Positions 49,581 to 57,250 of a stretch of DNA of 64,000 nucleotides are shown here, one piece after another. The stretch spans positions 124,001-188,000 of the forward strand of contig NZ_JAASQI010000001.1 in assembly GCF_011762225.1 (NCBI RefSeq), written 5' to 3'. The position numbers and the translations under genes were made by a program. Each line of letters opens with the position of its first letter. Position 1 is the stretch's first letter. The DNA comes from Pseudochelatococcus lubricantis. Lineage in GTDB: Bacteria > Pseudomonadota > Alphaproteobacteria > Rhizobiales > Beijerinckiaceae. The notes below the pieces were generated by a model. That model saw only the letters and a list, made by a program, of their open reading frames with translations. It searched no databases and was not told the DNA's origin.

Positions 49581-50264
49581 ATGACGGCGGGCGGAAAACG
49601 GCGGCGCACGGCGGCGCTGATCTCCGGGCGCGGTTCCAACATGGCCGCGTTGCTGGCGGCGGCCGCTGCCACCGATTTTCCCGCCGAGATCGTCCTCGTC
49701 GCCGCCAACCGGCCGGAGGCGGCGGGCCTCGCCACTGCCCGCGATGCCGGAATCGCCACGGAAAGCATCGATCACAAGCCTTTCGGCCGCGACCGTGAGG
49801 CATTCGAGCGCGCGCTCGACGCGCGGCTCAATGCACACGGCATCGAACTCATCTGCCTCGCCGGCTTCATGCGCATTCTCACGCCGTGGTTCGTGCAGCG
49901 GTGGCTCGGGCGGCTCATCAACATCCACCCCTCGCTGCTGCCTTCCTTCCCGGGCACGCAGACCCACGAGCGCGCACTGGCGGCGGGCGTCAGGCTGCAC
50001 GGCTGCACGGTGCATTTCGTCGAGCCCGAAGTCGACGCCGGCCCGATCATTGCGCAGACCGCCGTGCCCGTCCTGCCCGGCGATACGCCGGACATCCTGT
50101 CGGCGCGCGTGCTGGCGCAGGAGCACCTGCTCTATCCGCACGCCCTCGCCCTCGTCGCAGGCGGCGCGGTGCGCTTCGTGCCCGGCGCCCCGTCGGGTCG
50201 GGTGGAGACGGACCCCACCGCCGACAGAACTCCTCCCACACTCTCGCTCAGCGTTCCCGCCTGA
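49581..50264 (+). CDS. purN: phosphoribosylglycinamide formyltransferase (10-formyl-THF)
   Basis: A 227-residue enzyme that formylates GAR in the third purine step. Motifs are AALISGRGSNMAALL, the folate-binding and catalytic LINIHPSLLPSFPGTQTH (Asn and His), and the Asp of PEVDAGPIIAQ. The ATG at 49581 is 5 bases beyond the purM stop; a GTG at 49572 overlaps that stop and is also possible. About 20 residues at the C-terminus are extra and low in complexity. purN ends 69 bases from the convergent lipoprotein gene. Confidence 0.97.
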   Translation: MTAGGKRRRTAALISGRGSNMAALLAAAAATDFPAEIVLVAANRPEAAGLATARDAGIATESIDHKPFGRDREAFERALDARLNAHGIELICLAGFMRILTPWFVQRWLGRLINIHPSLLPSFPGTQTHERALAAGVRLHGCTVHFVEPEVDAGPIIAQTAVPVLPGDTPDILSARVLAQEHLLYPHALALVAGGAVRFVPGAPSGRVETDPTADRTPPTLSLSVPA

Positions 50265-50333
50265 TCGAAAAATGCCCGCCGGCCCGGCCGCCGGGAAGCG
50301 GGGAAGGACATCGCCCTCCCCGCATGCGGTTCG

Positions 50334-51506
50334 TCAGCGCAGCTCGCGCGGTGCGGCGCTGACGGTGACGGCCGCGTTCTGGCGCACTTCCAGCACCGCG
50401 AGCGCGCGGTCGTTGGTGCCGTTCGCGTTGAAGCGGAACACGCCGTCCGCGCCGGCAAAGCCCGCGCGGTTCGTCAGCACGGTGGTGGAGAAGCGCTGCG
50501 ATCCCTGCGTGCGCACCAGCGCGGCCGCCAGCGAGACCGCGTCGTAAGCCAGGCTCGCGATGCGCGCCGGCTCCGCGCCGAACTTCGCGCGATAGCGCTG
50601 GGAGAAGGCGTTGAAACCGGCCGAATCGGGCGCGGCGAACCAGCCGCCCTGCAGGCCGGGCGCCGCCAGTGCGCGCGGATCGTTCCACAGCGAGGTGCCG
50701 AGCAGCTTCACCCGCCCCGTATCGACGCCCGCCGTGCGCAGGTACTGCGCCGCGCTCGGCAGAGTATCGGCGTTGTCGGGCAGGAACAGCGCATCGATCT
50801 GGCCGGCGTGCGCCGCGATGCGCTGCACGGCCTGCTGCAGGTTGGAGCGGTCGGCGGCGTAGGTTTCGATGGCGACGACGCGCCCGCCCGTGGATGCGAC
50901 GGTCGTCTGGAACGCCGCCTGCACCACCTTGCCGTAGGCGTTGTCGGGAACAAGCGCGGCAAAGGACTTGCGGCCGCGCTGGGAAGCGAAGCGGATGATG
51001 CGGTCGACCTCCGTCTCCGGCAGGAAGCTCAGCAGGTAGACGCCGGGCTGGGCGACGGAGCTGTCGGTGGAAAACGAGATGACCGGACGGTTGTGCGGAC
51101 GCGCCACCGCCCCCGCCGCGCGGGTAGAGGCCGAGAACAGCGGCCCGAGCACGAGTTCCGCGCCCTGATCGATCGCTGCCCGCGTCGCATCGCGCGCGCC
51201 GGCCTCGGTGCCCCGATCGTCCCGCACGAGAAGCTGGATGTCGGGCTCGTTGAACTCGCTGATCGCCAGCTCCGCCGCGTTGCGAAGCGACTGCGCCGTG
51301 GCGCCGGCGCCACCCTGCGCCGAGAGCGGCAACACGAGGGCCACCTTCACCGAACCCGTGCCGATGGTGCTCGCCGGCGCAGCCTCGGTGCCGCCGCCGC
51401 CTTCCGATCCGCCAAGACCGAAGAACCCGCCCGAGCCGGAACAGCCGGCAAGGAACAGGCTGGCGAGCACGGCAGCCGCGAGGCCCCTGAAACCTGCGGC
51501 GCGCAT
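50334..51506 (-). CDS. LppC/LpoA-type periplasmic-binding-fold lipoprotein
   Basis: About 390 residues. A lipoprotein signal (MRAAGFRGLAAAVLASLFLAGC, lipobox LAGC with Cys22) is followed by a Gly/Ser linker and a leucine-binding-type two-lobe domain (KVALVLPLSAQGGAGATAQS through RGALAVLEVRQN). In E. coli, LpoA of this fold activates PBP1A, and alphaproteobacterial homologues are annotated as penicillin-binding protein activators. The frame extends to 51617, but the extra 37 residues would put an odd hydrophilic stretch before the signal, so ATG 51506 was chosen with moderate confidence. It is divergent from rsmI, a pairing conserved across many proteobacteria (LppC-rsmI-yraN). Confidence 0.85.
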   Translation of the reverse strand: MRAAGFRGLAAAVLASLFLAGCSGSGGFFGLGGSEGGGGTEAAPASTIGTGSVKVALVLPLSAQGGAGATAQSLRNAAELAISEFNEPDIQLLVRDDRGTEAGARDATRAAIDQGAELVLGPLFSASTRAAGAVARPHNRPVISFSTDSSVAQPGVYLLSFLPETEVDRIIRFASQRGRKSFAALVPDNAYGKVVQAAFQTTVASTGGRVVAIETYAADRSNLQQAVQRIAAHAGQIDALFLPDNADTLPSAAQYLRTAGVDTGRVKLLGTSLWNDPRALAAPGLQGGWFAAPDSAGFNAFSQRYRAKFGAEPARIASLAYDAVSLAAALVRTQGSQRFSTTVLTNRAGFAGADGVFRFNANGTNDRALAVLEVRQNAAVTVSAAPRELR

Positions 51507-51978
51507 CCCCGACGCGGGGGCGGAACTCTGCGGCCCTGAAGCACCCGGTCTTGAGACGCTGGATGGCAGGTTGCGGTTGACGGCACGGAACACGGCACTC
51601 TCCCTGGCTCGTGGCATGGCAGGCTCATACAGGACGGCAGGTCTGCAAGACAGCGGGGTTTGCAGGCACCCGGCACGTTCGGACGCTTGGCGACGAACAC
51701 GCCGGCGGCGCGGCCGATCGTAGCGACCGGACAGACCGCTGCCGATACTACCGGCTTGAAGCTATTTCGCAATCAAAGGTTAACACCTCTTTACGTCGCT
51801 TCCAAAACGTCGCCGCGTCCTTCCGGGCGTTGTCCGGGGGGCCGCGGGCTGTTATCCCCATTTATCGACGGCCCGCCCCTGTGTCATGCTGCCGGCGCGG
51901 GAACAGAATCACGTTGACGACACCCGGAAAGCCGACGCGGCAGGGAGGCATGGTCGGTGTGAAGAGGATATGGATGAA
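51507..51978. other. divergent intergenic region between the LppC-like gene and rsmI
   Basis: About 470 bases (360 if the longer lipoprotein start is used). Two promoters are expected here, but neither is obvious by eye. The part 51760-51880 has mixed composition with GGTTAACACC near 51779. No gene was recognised. GAGG at 51963 is a plausible ribosome-binding site for rsmI. Confidence 0.4.
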
Positions 51979-52965
51979 ATGAGTGAAGACAAGCGCGCGC
52001 CGGTGCGCGACCCCGGCAGCGCCACGCCCCTCCCGCCTCCGCCCGGCGCGGCGCCGGCCGCCGCCTCCCGCTTCACCGCCTTCGGCCTCGCGGCAGAGGC
52101 GGAGCCGATCGCGCCGGGCCTGCACATCGTCGCGACCCCGATCGGCAACCTCAAGGATATCACCTTCCGCGCGCTCGGGACGCTCGCCGCCGCCGACGCC
52201 ATCCTTGCCGAGGATACGCGCGTGACCAAGGTGCTGCTCGCCCACTACGGCATCACCACCCCGCTCATCGCCTATCACGAGCACAACGCGGAGCAGATGC
52301 GGCCCAGGGTGCTCGCCCGCCTGGAGGCCGGCGAGGCGCTGGCGCTGGTGTCGGATGCGGGCACGCCGCTCGTTTCCGATCCCGGCTACCGGCTGGTCGA
52401 GGATGCGCTCGCCCACGGCATCAAGGTCACGTCCAACCCCGGCCCGTCGGCGGTGCTCACGGCGCTCGTCGTCTCGGGCCTGCCGACGGACCGCTTCTTC
52501 TTCGAGGGCTTCCTGCCGACGAAAAGCGGCCCCCGCCGCGCGCGACTCGCCGCGCTAGGCGACATTCCGGCGACGCTGGTGCTGTTCGAATCGCCCCGCC
52601 GGCTGAGCGAAATGCTGGCCGACGCGGCGGACATTCTCGGCGAGCGGCCCGCCGCCGTGGCCCGCGAACTGACGAAGCTTTACGAGGAAGTGCGGCGCGA
52701 CACATTGCCGGCCCTCGCCCGCAGCTATGCGGACGAGACACCGAAGGGCGAGATCGTGGTGCTGATCGGCCCGCCGCCCGAGGGCGCGAAGGCACTGTCG
52801 CAGGCCGACCTCGACGCGCGCATCGAAACCGCGCTCGCCCGGCACAGCGTCAAGGACGCCGCAGCCATCGTCTCGGCCGCGACCGGGCAGCCGAAACGAG
52901 AGGTCTACGCCCGCGCGCTGCAGCTCGCCGCCGCCCGCGACGAGGGCGGTGAAGGCGCGCCATGA
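51979..52965 (+). CDS. rsmI: 16S rRNA (cytidine1402-2'-O)-methyltransferase
   Basis: A 328-residue SAM-dependent methyltransferase of the tetrapyrrole-methylase fold. Motifs are LHIVATPIGNLKDITFRAL, ILAEDTRVTKVLLAHYG, LVSDAGTPLVSDPGYRLV (SAM site) and SNPGPSAVLTALVVSGLPTDRFFFEGFLP. An approximately 45-residue N-terminal, Pro/Ala-rich extension precedes the core. The ATG at 51979 follows GAGG better than the ATG at 51970. Its last four bases (ATGA) overlap yraN, so the two are coupled. Confidence 0.97.
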   Translation: MSEDKRAPVRDPGSATPLPPPPGAAPAAASRFTAFGLAAEAEPIAPGLHIVATPIGNLKDITFRALGTLAAADAILAEDTRVTKVLLAHYGITTPLIAYHEHNAEQMRPRVLARLEAGEALALVSDAGTPLVSDPGYRLVEDALAHGIKVTSNPGPSAVLTALVVSGLPTDRFFFEGFLPTKSGPRRARLAALGDIPATLVLFESPRRLSEMLADAADILGERPAAVARELTKLYEEVRRDTLPALARSYADETPKGEIVVLIGPPPEGAKALSQADLDARIETALARHSVKDAAAIVSAATGQPKREVYARALQLAAARDEGGEGAP

Positions 52966-53345
52966 ACAAGCCACCGCCGGGCCTGCGGCGGGCCGCGACA
53001 CATGACGCCGGCCAGCGGGCCGAAAGCCTCGCCGCCCTGCTGCTCATGCTGAAGGGCTATCGCATCCTGGCGCGCCGCTACAGGGCGGCCGGCGGCGAGA
53101 TCGACATCATCGCCCGGCGCGGCGGCACCGTCGCCTTCGTCGAGGTGAAGGCACGGGCGGCGCTCGACGACGCCCGTGTCGCGATCACGGGCGGGAAGGA
53201 GCGGCGCATCGCCGGCGCCGCCCGCCACTGGCTGACGCGCAACGGCTGGGCGATGCCGCTGACGCTGCGCTGCGACGCGGTGTTCATCGGCCGCCGCAGC
53301 CTGCCCCGCCATGTGGCTGACGTCATGACGCTTTGTCTGGACTGA
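52962..53345 (+). CDS. yraN: YraN family (UPF0102) nuclease-like protein
   Basis: A 127-residue protein with the PD-(D/E)xK-like core GGEIDIIARRGGTVAFVEVKAR (Asp, and Glu-x-Lys, about residues 45-65). The fold is related to Holliday-junction resolvases, but the function is unknown. Conserved neighbours are rsmI (4-base overlap) and gshB. The 68-base gap after it carries a ribosome-binding site for gshB. Confidence 0.92.
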   Translation: MNKPPPGLRRAATHDAGQRAESLAALLLMLKGYRILARRYRAAGGEIDIIARRGGTVAFVEVKARAALDDARVAITGGKERRIAGAARHWLTRNGWAMPLTLRCDAVFIGRRSLPRHVADVMTLCLD

Positions 53346-53419
53346 AGTTTTGCGATTGCGGGACCAGCCGCGCCGGCGCATAAAAACGGACCGTTGCTGA
53401 CAACCGGAGTATCGTGGCG

Positions 53420-54382
53420 ATGAGTCTTGTCGTGGCCGTCCAGATGGACCCGATCGAGCGTATCAACGTGGCTGGCGATTCCACCTTCGCCCTGCTGCTG
53501 GAGGCGCAGAAGCGCGGACATGAACTGCTGTACTACACGCCCGATTCCCTGACGCTGCGCGACAGCCGCGTCACGGCGAAGGTGCGCCCGCTCGCCGTGC
53601 GCGACGTCGCCGCGCCCGACTACGCGACACTCGGCGAGGTGCGCCGCATCGATCTGGAGGAAGAGACCGACGTCGTGCTGCTGCGGCAGGATCCGCCCTT
53701 CGATCTCGCCTATATCACGTCAACGCACCTGCTCGAACGCATCCACCCGAAAACCTTCGTGGTCAACGATCCGGCCTCCGTGCGCAACGCGCCGGAGAAG
53801 GTTTTCGTGACCGCTTTTCCCGAGTTGATGCCCCCCACCCTGATCACCCGCGACAAGGACGAAATCAACGCCTTCCGCGCCGAACACGGGCCTGTCGTCA
53901 TGAAGCCGCTCTACGGCCACGGCGGCGCCTCGGTGTTCCAGGTGAACGAGCAGGACGGCAATTTCGGCTCGCTCTTCGACCTGTTCTCCGTCACCTTCCG
54001 CGAGCCCTGGGTGGTGCAGAAGTTTCTGCCGCAGGTGAAGCTCGGCGACAAGCGCATCATTCTTGCCGATGGCGAGTATGCGGGCGCCGTCAACCGCGTG
54101 CCGGCCGAAAACGATATACGCTCCAACATGGTAAGGGGCGGCGCGGCCCTCGCCACTGAGCTGACGGAGCGCGAGCGCCAGATCTGCGAGACCATCGGCC
54201 CGCATCTGCGCGAACGCGGCCTGCTGTTCGTCGGCATCGACGTGATCGACGGCTATCTCACCGAGATCAACGTCACCTCCCCCACCGGCATCCGCGCCAT
54301 CAAGCGCAACGGCGGGCCCGACGTCGCCGCCATCATCTGGGACGCCATCGAGCGCCGCCAGAAGGAAACGGCCGCCAGTTGA
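53420..54382 (+). CDS. gshB: glutathione synthetase
   Basis: A 320-residue ATP-grasp ligase joining gamma-glutamylcysteine and glycine. It begins [21 protein letters not shown], has [14 protein letters not shown] (ATP-binding loop), [42 protein letters not shown] and [19 protein letters not shown]. The ATG at 53420 lies 11 bases after GGAG; a GTG at 53414 is possible. Location after rsmI-yraN is standard. The 56 bases to convergent nth contain short inverted GGGAAC/GTTCCC-like words. Confidence 0.97.
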   Translation: MSLVVAVQMDPIERINVAGDSTFALLLEAQKRGHELLYYTPDSLTLRDSRVTAKVRPLAVRDVAAPDYATLGEVRRIDLEEETDVVLLRQDPPFDLAYITSTHLLERIHPKTFVVNDPASVRNAPEKVFVTAFPELMPPTLITRDKDEINAFRAEHGPVVMKPLYGHGGASVFQVNEQDGNFGSLFDLFSVTFREPWVVQKFLPQVKLGDKRIILADGEYAGAVNRVPAENDIRSNMVRGGAALATELTERERQICETIGPHLRERGLLFVGIDVIDGYLTEINVTSPTGIRAIKRNGGPDVAAIIWDAIERRQKETAAS

Positions 54383-54438
54383 ATCCGGGTTCCGTGACCG
54401 TGATTCCCGTTTCCGGGACCGCTGTTCCCGGCGAAGAG

Positions 54439-55110
54439 TCAAGCGGTTTTCGGCTCATAGCGACATAAGTCGTTGATAAGGCAGCGCGGGCATTCCGGCT
54501 TGCGCGCCTTGCAGACATAGCGGCCGTGCAGGATGAGCCAATGATGCGCGTGGCGGGCGTAGCGGGCGGGCACGATCCGCTCCAGCCCGAGTTCAACCGC
54601 AAGCGGCGTAGCGCCGATAGCGAGCGGAATGCGGTTCGAGACGCGGAACAGGTGCGTGTCCACGGCTATCGTCGGCTGGCCAAAGGCGATGTTGAGCACG
54701 ACGTTTGCCGTCTTGCGGCCCACGCCCGGCAGTTTTTCCAGCTCCTCGCGCGTGCGCGGCACGGTGGAATGGTACTGTTCGACCAGCATCCGCGAGAGCG
54801 CGATGACGTTCTTCGCCTTGTTGCGGTACAGGCCGATCGTTTTGATATAGTCGCGCAGCCTTTCCTCGCCGAGCGCCGCCATCTTCTCGGGTGTGTCCGC
54901 AACCGCGAACAGCGCGCGCGTCGCCTTGTTGACGCCCACGTCCGTCGCCTGCGCTGACAGCGCCACCGCCACCAGCAGCGTGAAGGGATTCGTGTATTCG
55001 AGTTCGCCCTTCGGCTCCGGGTTGGCCGCCTCGAAGCGGCGGAAAATCTCCTCCACAGTGGCGGGATCGACGGGGCTGGCGGCGGATGACGGTACGGCGC
55101 TGCTGGTCAC
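54439..55110 (-). CDS. nth: endonuclease III (DNA glycosylase/AP lyase)
   Basis: A 223-residue base-excision repair enzyme removing oxidised pyrimidines. It has the helix-hairpin-helix LPGVGRKTANVV with the catalytic Lys, the catalytic Asp in AVDTHLFRVSNR and the 4Fe-4S ligands C-x6-C-x2-C-x5-C in the last 25 residues. No ATG gives a proper start; a GTG at 55110 is used here, without a strong ribosome-binding site, so the N-terminus is uncertain by several residues. It is divergent from the DUF2244 gene. Confidence 0.95.
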   Translation of the reverse strand: MTSSAVPSSAASPVDPATVEEIFRRFEAANPEPKGELEYTNPFTLLVAVALSAQATDVGVNKATRALFAVADTPEKMAALGEERLRDYIKTIGLYRNKAKNVIALSRMLVEQYHSTVPRTREELEKLPGVGRKTANVVLNIAFGQPTIAVDTHLFRVSNRIPLAIGATPLAVELGLERIVPARYARHAHHWLILHGRYVCKARKPECPRCLINDLCRYEPKTA

Positions 55111-55206
55111 GGCTTTTATGATTCGCTCCGGATGATTTTCGGGTATAAAGTTACTTGCAGAAAAAGTTACTCGTAGAAAATGTGACGCCCCCAAGGCCCC
55201 GGCCGA

Positions 55207-55713
55207 ATGACCCCAGCCGACGTTCCCGCCTCCGTGAACGCGCATGCGCCCGATGCGACGCTGTTCGCCGCACGCATCACGCCGCACCGCTCCATGGGGC
55301 GGCAGGCGTTCCGCATTACCATGACGCTCATCTGTCTGGCGAGCGTGATTTCCAGCCTGCCTTTCGTGCTGATGGGCGCGTGGCCGGTAGCGGGCTTCTT
55401 CGGGCTCGATCTGCTCGCACTCTACATCGCCTTCCGCGTCAACTTCCGCCGGGCCGCATCCTTCGAGGAGGTCTGGCTGTCGCGCATCGAACTGCTGCTG
55501 CGCAAGGTCAGCCATCGGGGCATATGGCGGGAATGGCGCTTCAATCCTCTCTGGACACGCCTGGAGCAGACGGCGCATGTCGAGTCGGGCGTTGAGAGAC
55601 TCGCGCTCGTCTCGCGCGGCCAGCGGGTGACGGTGGGCGACGCCCTCTCGCCCGACGAACGCGCCAGCCTCGGCGAGGCGTTGCATGAAGCGCTGCTGGA
55701 GGCGAAGCGATAG
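55207..55713 (+). CDS. DUF2244 membrane protein
   Basis: A 168-residue integral membrane protein with two close transmembrane helices (about 40-58 and 60-78) and a cytoplasmic beta-rich tail. It matches DUF2244 by FAARITPHRSMGRQAFRITM and EEVWLSRIELLLRKVSHRG, and by GDALSPDERASLGEALHEAL at the end. The family is mostly alphaproteobacterial and uncharacterised. It is divergent from nth, as in many relatives. The stop codon abuts a decayed toxin gene on the other strand. Confidence 0.85.
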   Translation: MTPADVPASVNAHAPDATLFAARITPHRSMGRQAFRITMTLICLASVISSLPFVLMGAWPVAGFFGLDLLALYIAFRVNFRRAASFEEVWLSRIELLLRKVSHRGIWREWRFNPLWTRLEQTAHVESGVERLALVSRGQRVTVGDALSPDERASLGEALHEALLEAKR

Positions 55714-55960
55714 GCGGCCAATCGCGCGCCGCATGCAGGATGCGCCAGATCGAGATCGCCTGCAGTGTTTCCGCGTAGTTAGAGCTGTAGTTGGACCTGA
55801 CAATCATCTCACGTGTGCCCGCCACCCGCCGCGCACGATAAAGCCTGCGATAATCCGGAGTAAGGCCGGCCTTTACCTGAATCTCTCCCTGCAACCGCTG
55901 GGCGGCGTCGGGATTGTCGTCGGAAATGCAATCGACGGGCGCCGTCGTGTTGACGATGCG
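55712..55960 (-). pseudogene. remnant of a ParE/RelE-family toxin
   Basis: Directly after the hemW stop, in the same frame and without a start codon, the reverse strand reads 83 codons that match ParE toxins. ISDDNPDAAQRLQGEIQ corresponds to the second helix (IAEDNPAAAxRL), RRVAGTREMIVRSNY to the GRVxGTRELVV strand, and IWRILHAARDWPP to the final ILRVLHGARxWP. The first helix seems shortened (IVNTTAPVDC replaces about 20 residues), and the frame has no stop where the toxin should end. No antitoxin is nearby. It is a fossil, not a working toxin. Confidence 0.7.
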
Positions 55961-57121
55961 TCACGCCGCAAGATCGGCGATGAGTGCGTTCAGCACGGGC
56001 AGGCCGGCGGCGGTGGCGCGCAGGCGGCCGCCCGCCGTGTCGACGAGGCCCTGCTCGGCGAGGAAGCGCAGGTTTTCCGCCGGCAGCGGACGGCCGGCGA
56101 ACTGCGCGTAGCGTTGCGGGTCGATGCCTTCCACCAGCCGCAGGCCCATGAGCAGGAATTCGTCCGCCTGCGTCCCCATGTCCAGGCATTCGCGCTCGAT
56201 AATGGCGTTGCCGTCGCGCTCGACCAGCGCCAGCCATTGCTCGGGATTGCGCTCCGTGGAAAGCGCCATGCGCCCTTCGTTGGTGACAAGCCGCCCGTGC
56301 GCGCCGGGACCGACGCCGGCGTATTCGCCATAGCGCCAGTAGAGCAGGTTGTGGCGGCTTTCCGCGCCGGGTCTGGCATGATTCGAGATTTCGTAGGCGG
56401 GCAGGCCATGGCGGGCGCAGACCTCCTGCGTGACGTCATAAAGGTCGCGCGCCGCGTCGTCGTCCGGAATGACGAGCTTGCCGGCAGCGTGAAGCCGGGC
56501 ATACCAGGTGCCGGGCTCGATGGTGAGCTGATAGAGCGACAGATGCTCCACGGCATGCGCGATGGCCTGCTCCAACTCCGCCGCCCACGCCTGCGGCGTC
56601 TGTCGCGGGCGGGCGTAGATGAGGTCGAAGGAATAGCGCTCGAAACTTTGCGCGGCGAGCCGGACGGCGGCAAGCGCCTCCGCCGCCGTGTGCCTGCGTC
56701 CCAAGGCGCGCAAGTCAGCGTCGTCGAGCGCCTGCACCCCCAGCGACACGCGGTTGACGCCGGCCAGCCGGTAGCCGCGGAAGCGCTCCGCCTCCACGCT
56801 GGTAGGGTTGGCCTCCAGCGTGACTTCCGCGCCGGGAGCGACGCTCCAGTGCGTGGCGATGGCGTCGAGGATGACGCCGATCGTCGCCGGCTGCATCAGC
56901 GAGGGCGTGCCGCCGCCGAAGAAGATGGACGTCACCGTGCGCCCGGGCGCGAGCGCGGCATTGTGGGCGATCTCCCGCGCGAAGGCGGCCGCGAAACGGC
57001 GTTCGTCCACCGGCTCGTGGCGAACGTGGCTGTTGAAGTCGCAGTACGGGCACTTCGAGGCGCAGAACGGCCAATGGACATAGACGCCAAAGCCGACGTC
57101 GCGCGTGGGGTGATCGCTCAT
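55961..57121 (-). CDS. hemW: HemW, radical-SAM heme chaperone-like protein
   Basis: A 386-residue radical-SAM protein. It has the cluster motif CASKCPYC (residues about 17-24), FFGGGTPSLM, the TLEANPT strand, NRVSLGVQALDD and the C-terminal HemW domain (LYWRYGEYAGVGPGAHGR). HemW was long called oxygen-independent coproporphyrinogen oxidase (HemN-like), but it lacks HemN's additional N-terminal cysteine; it binds heme and is thought to deliver it to respiratory proteins. The ATG at 57121 is divergent from rnr, whose GTG is 130 bases away. Confidence 0.95.
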   Translation of the reverse strand: MSDHPTRDVGFGVYVHWPFCASKCPYCDFNSHVRHEPVDERRFAAAFAREIAHNAALAPGRTVTSIFFGGGTPSLMQPATIGVILDAIATHWSVAPGAEVTLEANPTSVEAERFRGYRLAGVNRVSLGVQALDDADLRALGRRHTAAEALAAVRLAAQSFERYSFDLIYARPRQTPQAWAAELEQAIAHAVEHLSLYQLTIEPGTWYARLHAAGKLVIPDDDAARDLYDVTQEVCARHGLPAYEISNHARPGAESRHNLLYWRYGEYAGVGPGAHGRLVTNEGRMALSTERNPEQWLALVERDGNAIIERECLDMGTQADEFLLMGLRLVEGIDPQRYAQFAGRPLPAENLRFLAEQGLVDTAGGRLRATAAGLPVLNALIADLAA

Positions 57122-57250
57122 GGCCGCTGTGTGAACCGATCGGACGCGAAACGCAAGAGCGCGGCGCGTTCGCGACCGACTGGCGCAAACGTCCGCAACG
57201 TGCGAGAAGGAAGTCTCACTTCGCCGCGACAGGTCGGCTTGGAACAGACA

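Noticed and set aside
50298-50323. Terminator between purN and the convergent lipoprotein gene
   Set aside because: A 7-bp GCGGGGA/TCCCCGC stem exists, but neither strand has a T tract, so an intrinsic terminator was not called.
55961-57121. Oxygen-independent coproporphyrinogen III oxidase (HemN)
   Set aside because: The length, the CASKCPYC motif and the C-terminal domain fit HemW, which does not carry out that reaction.
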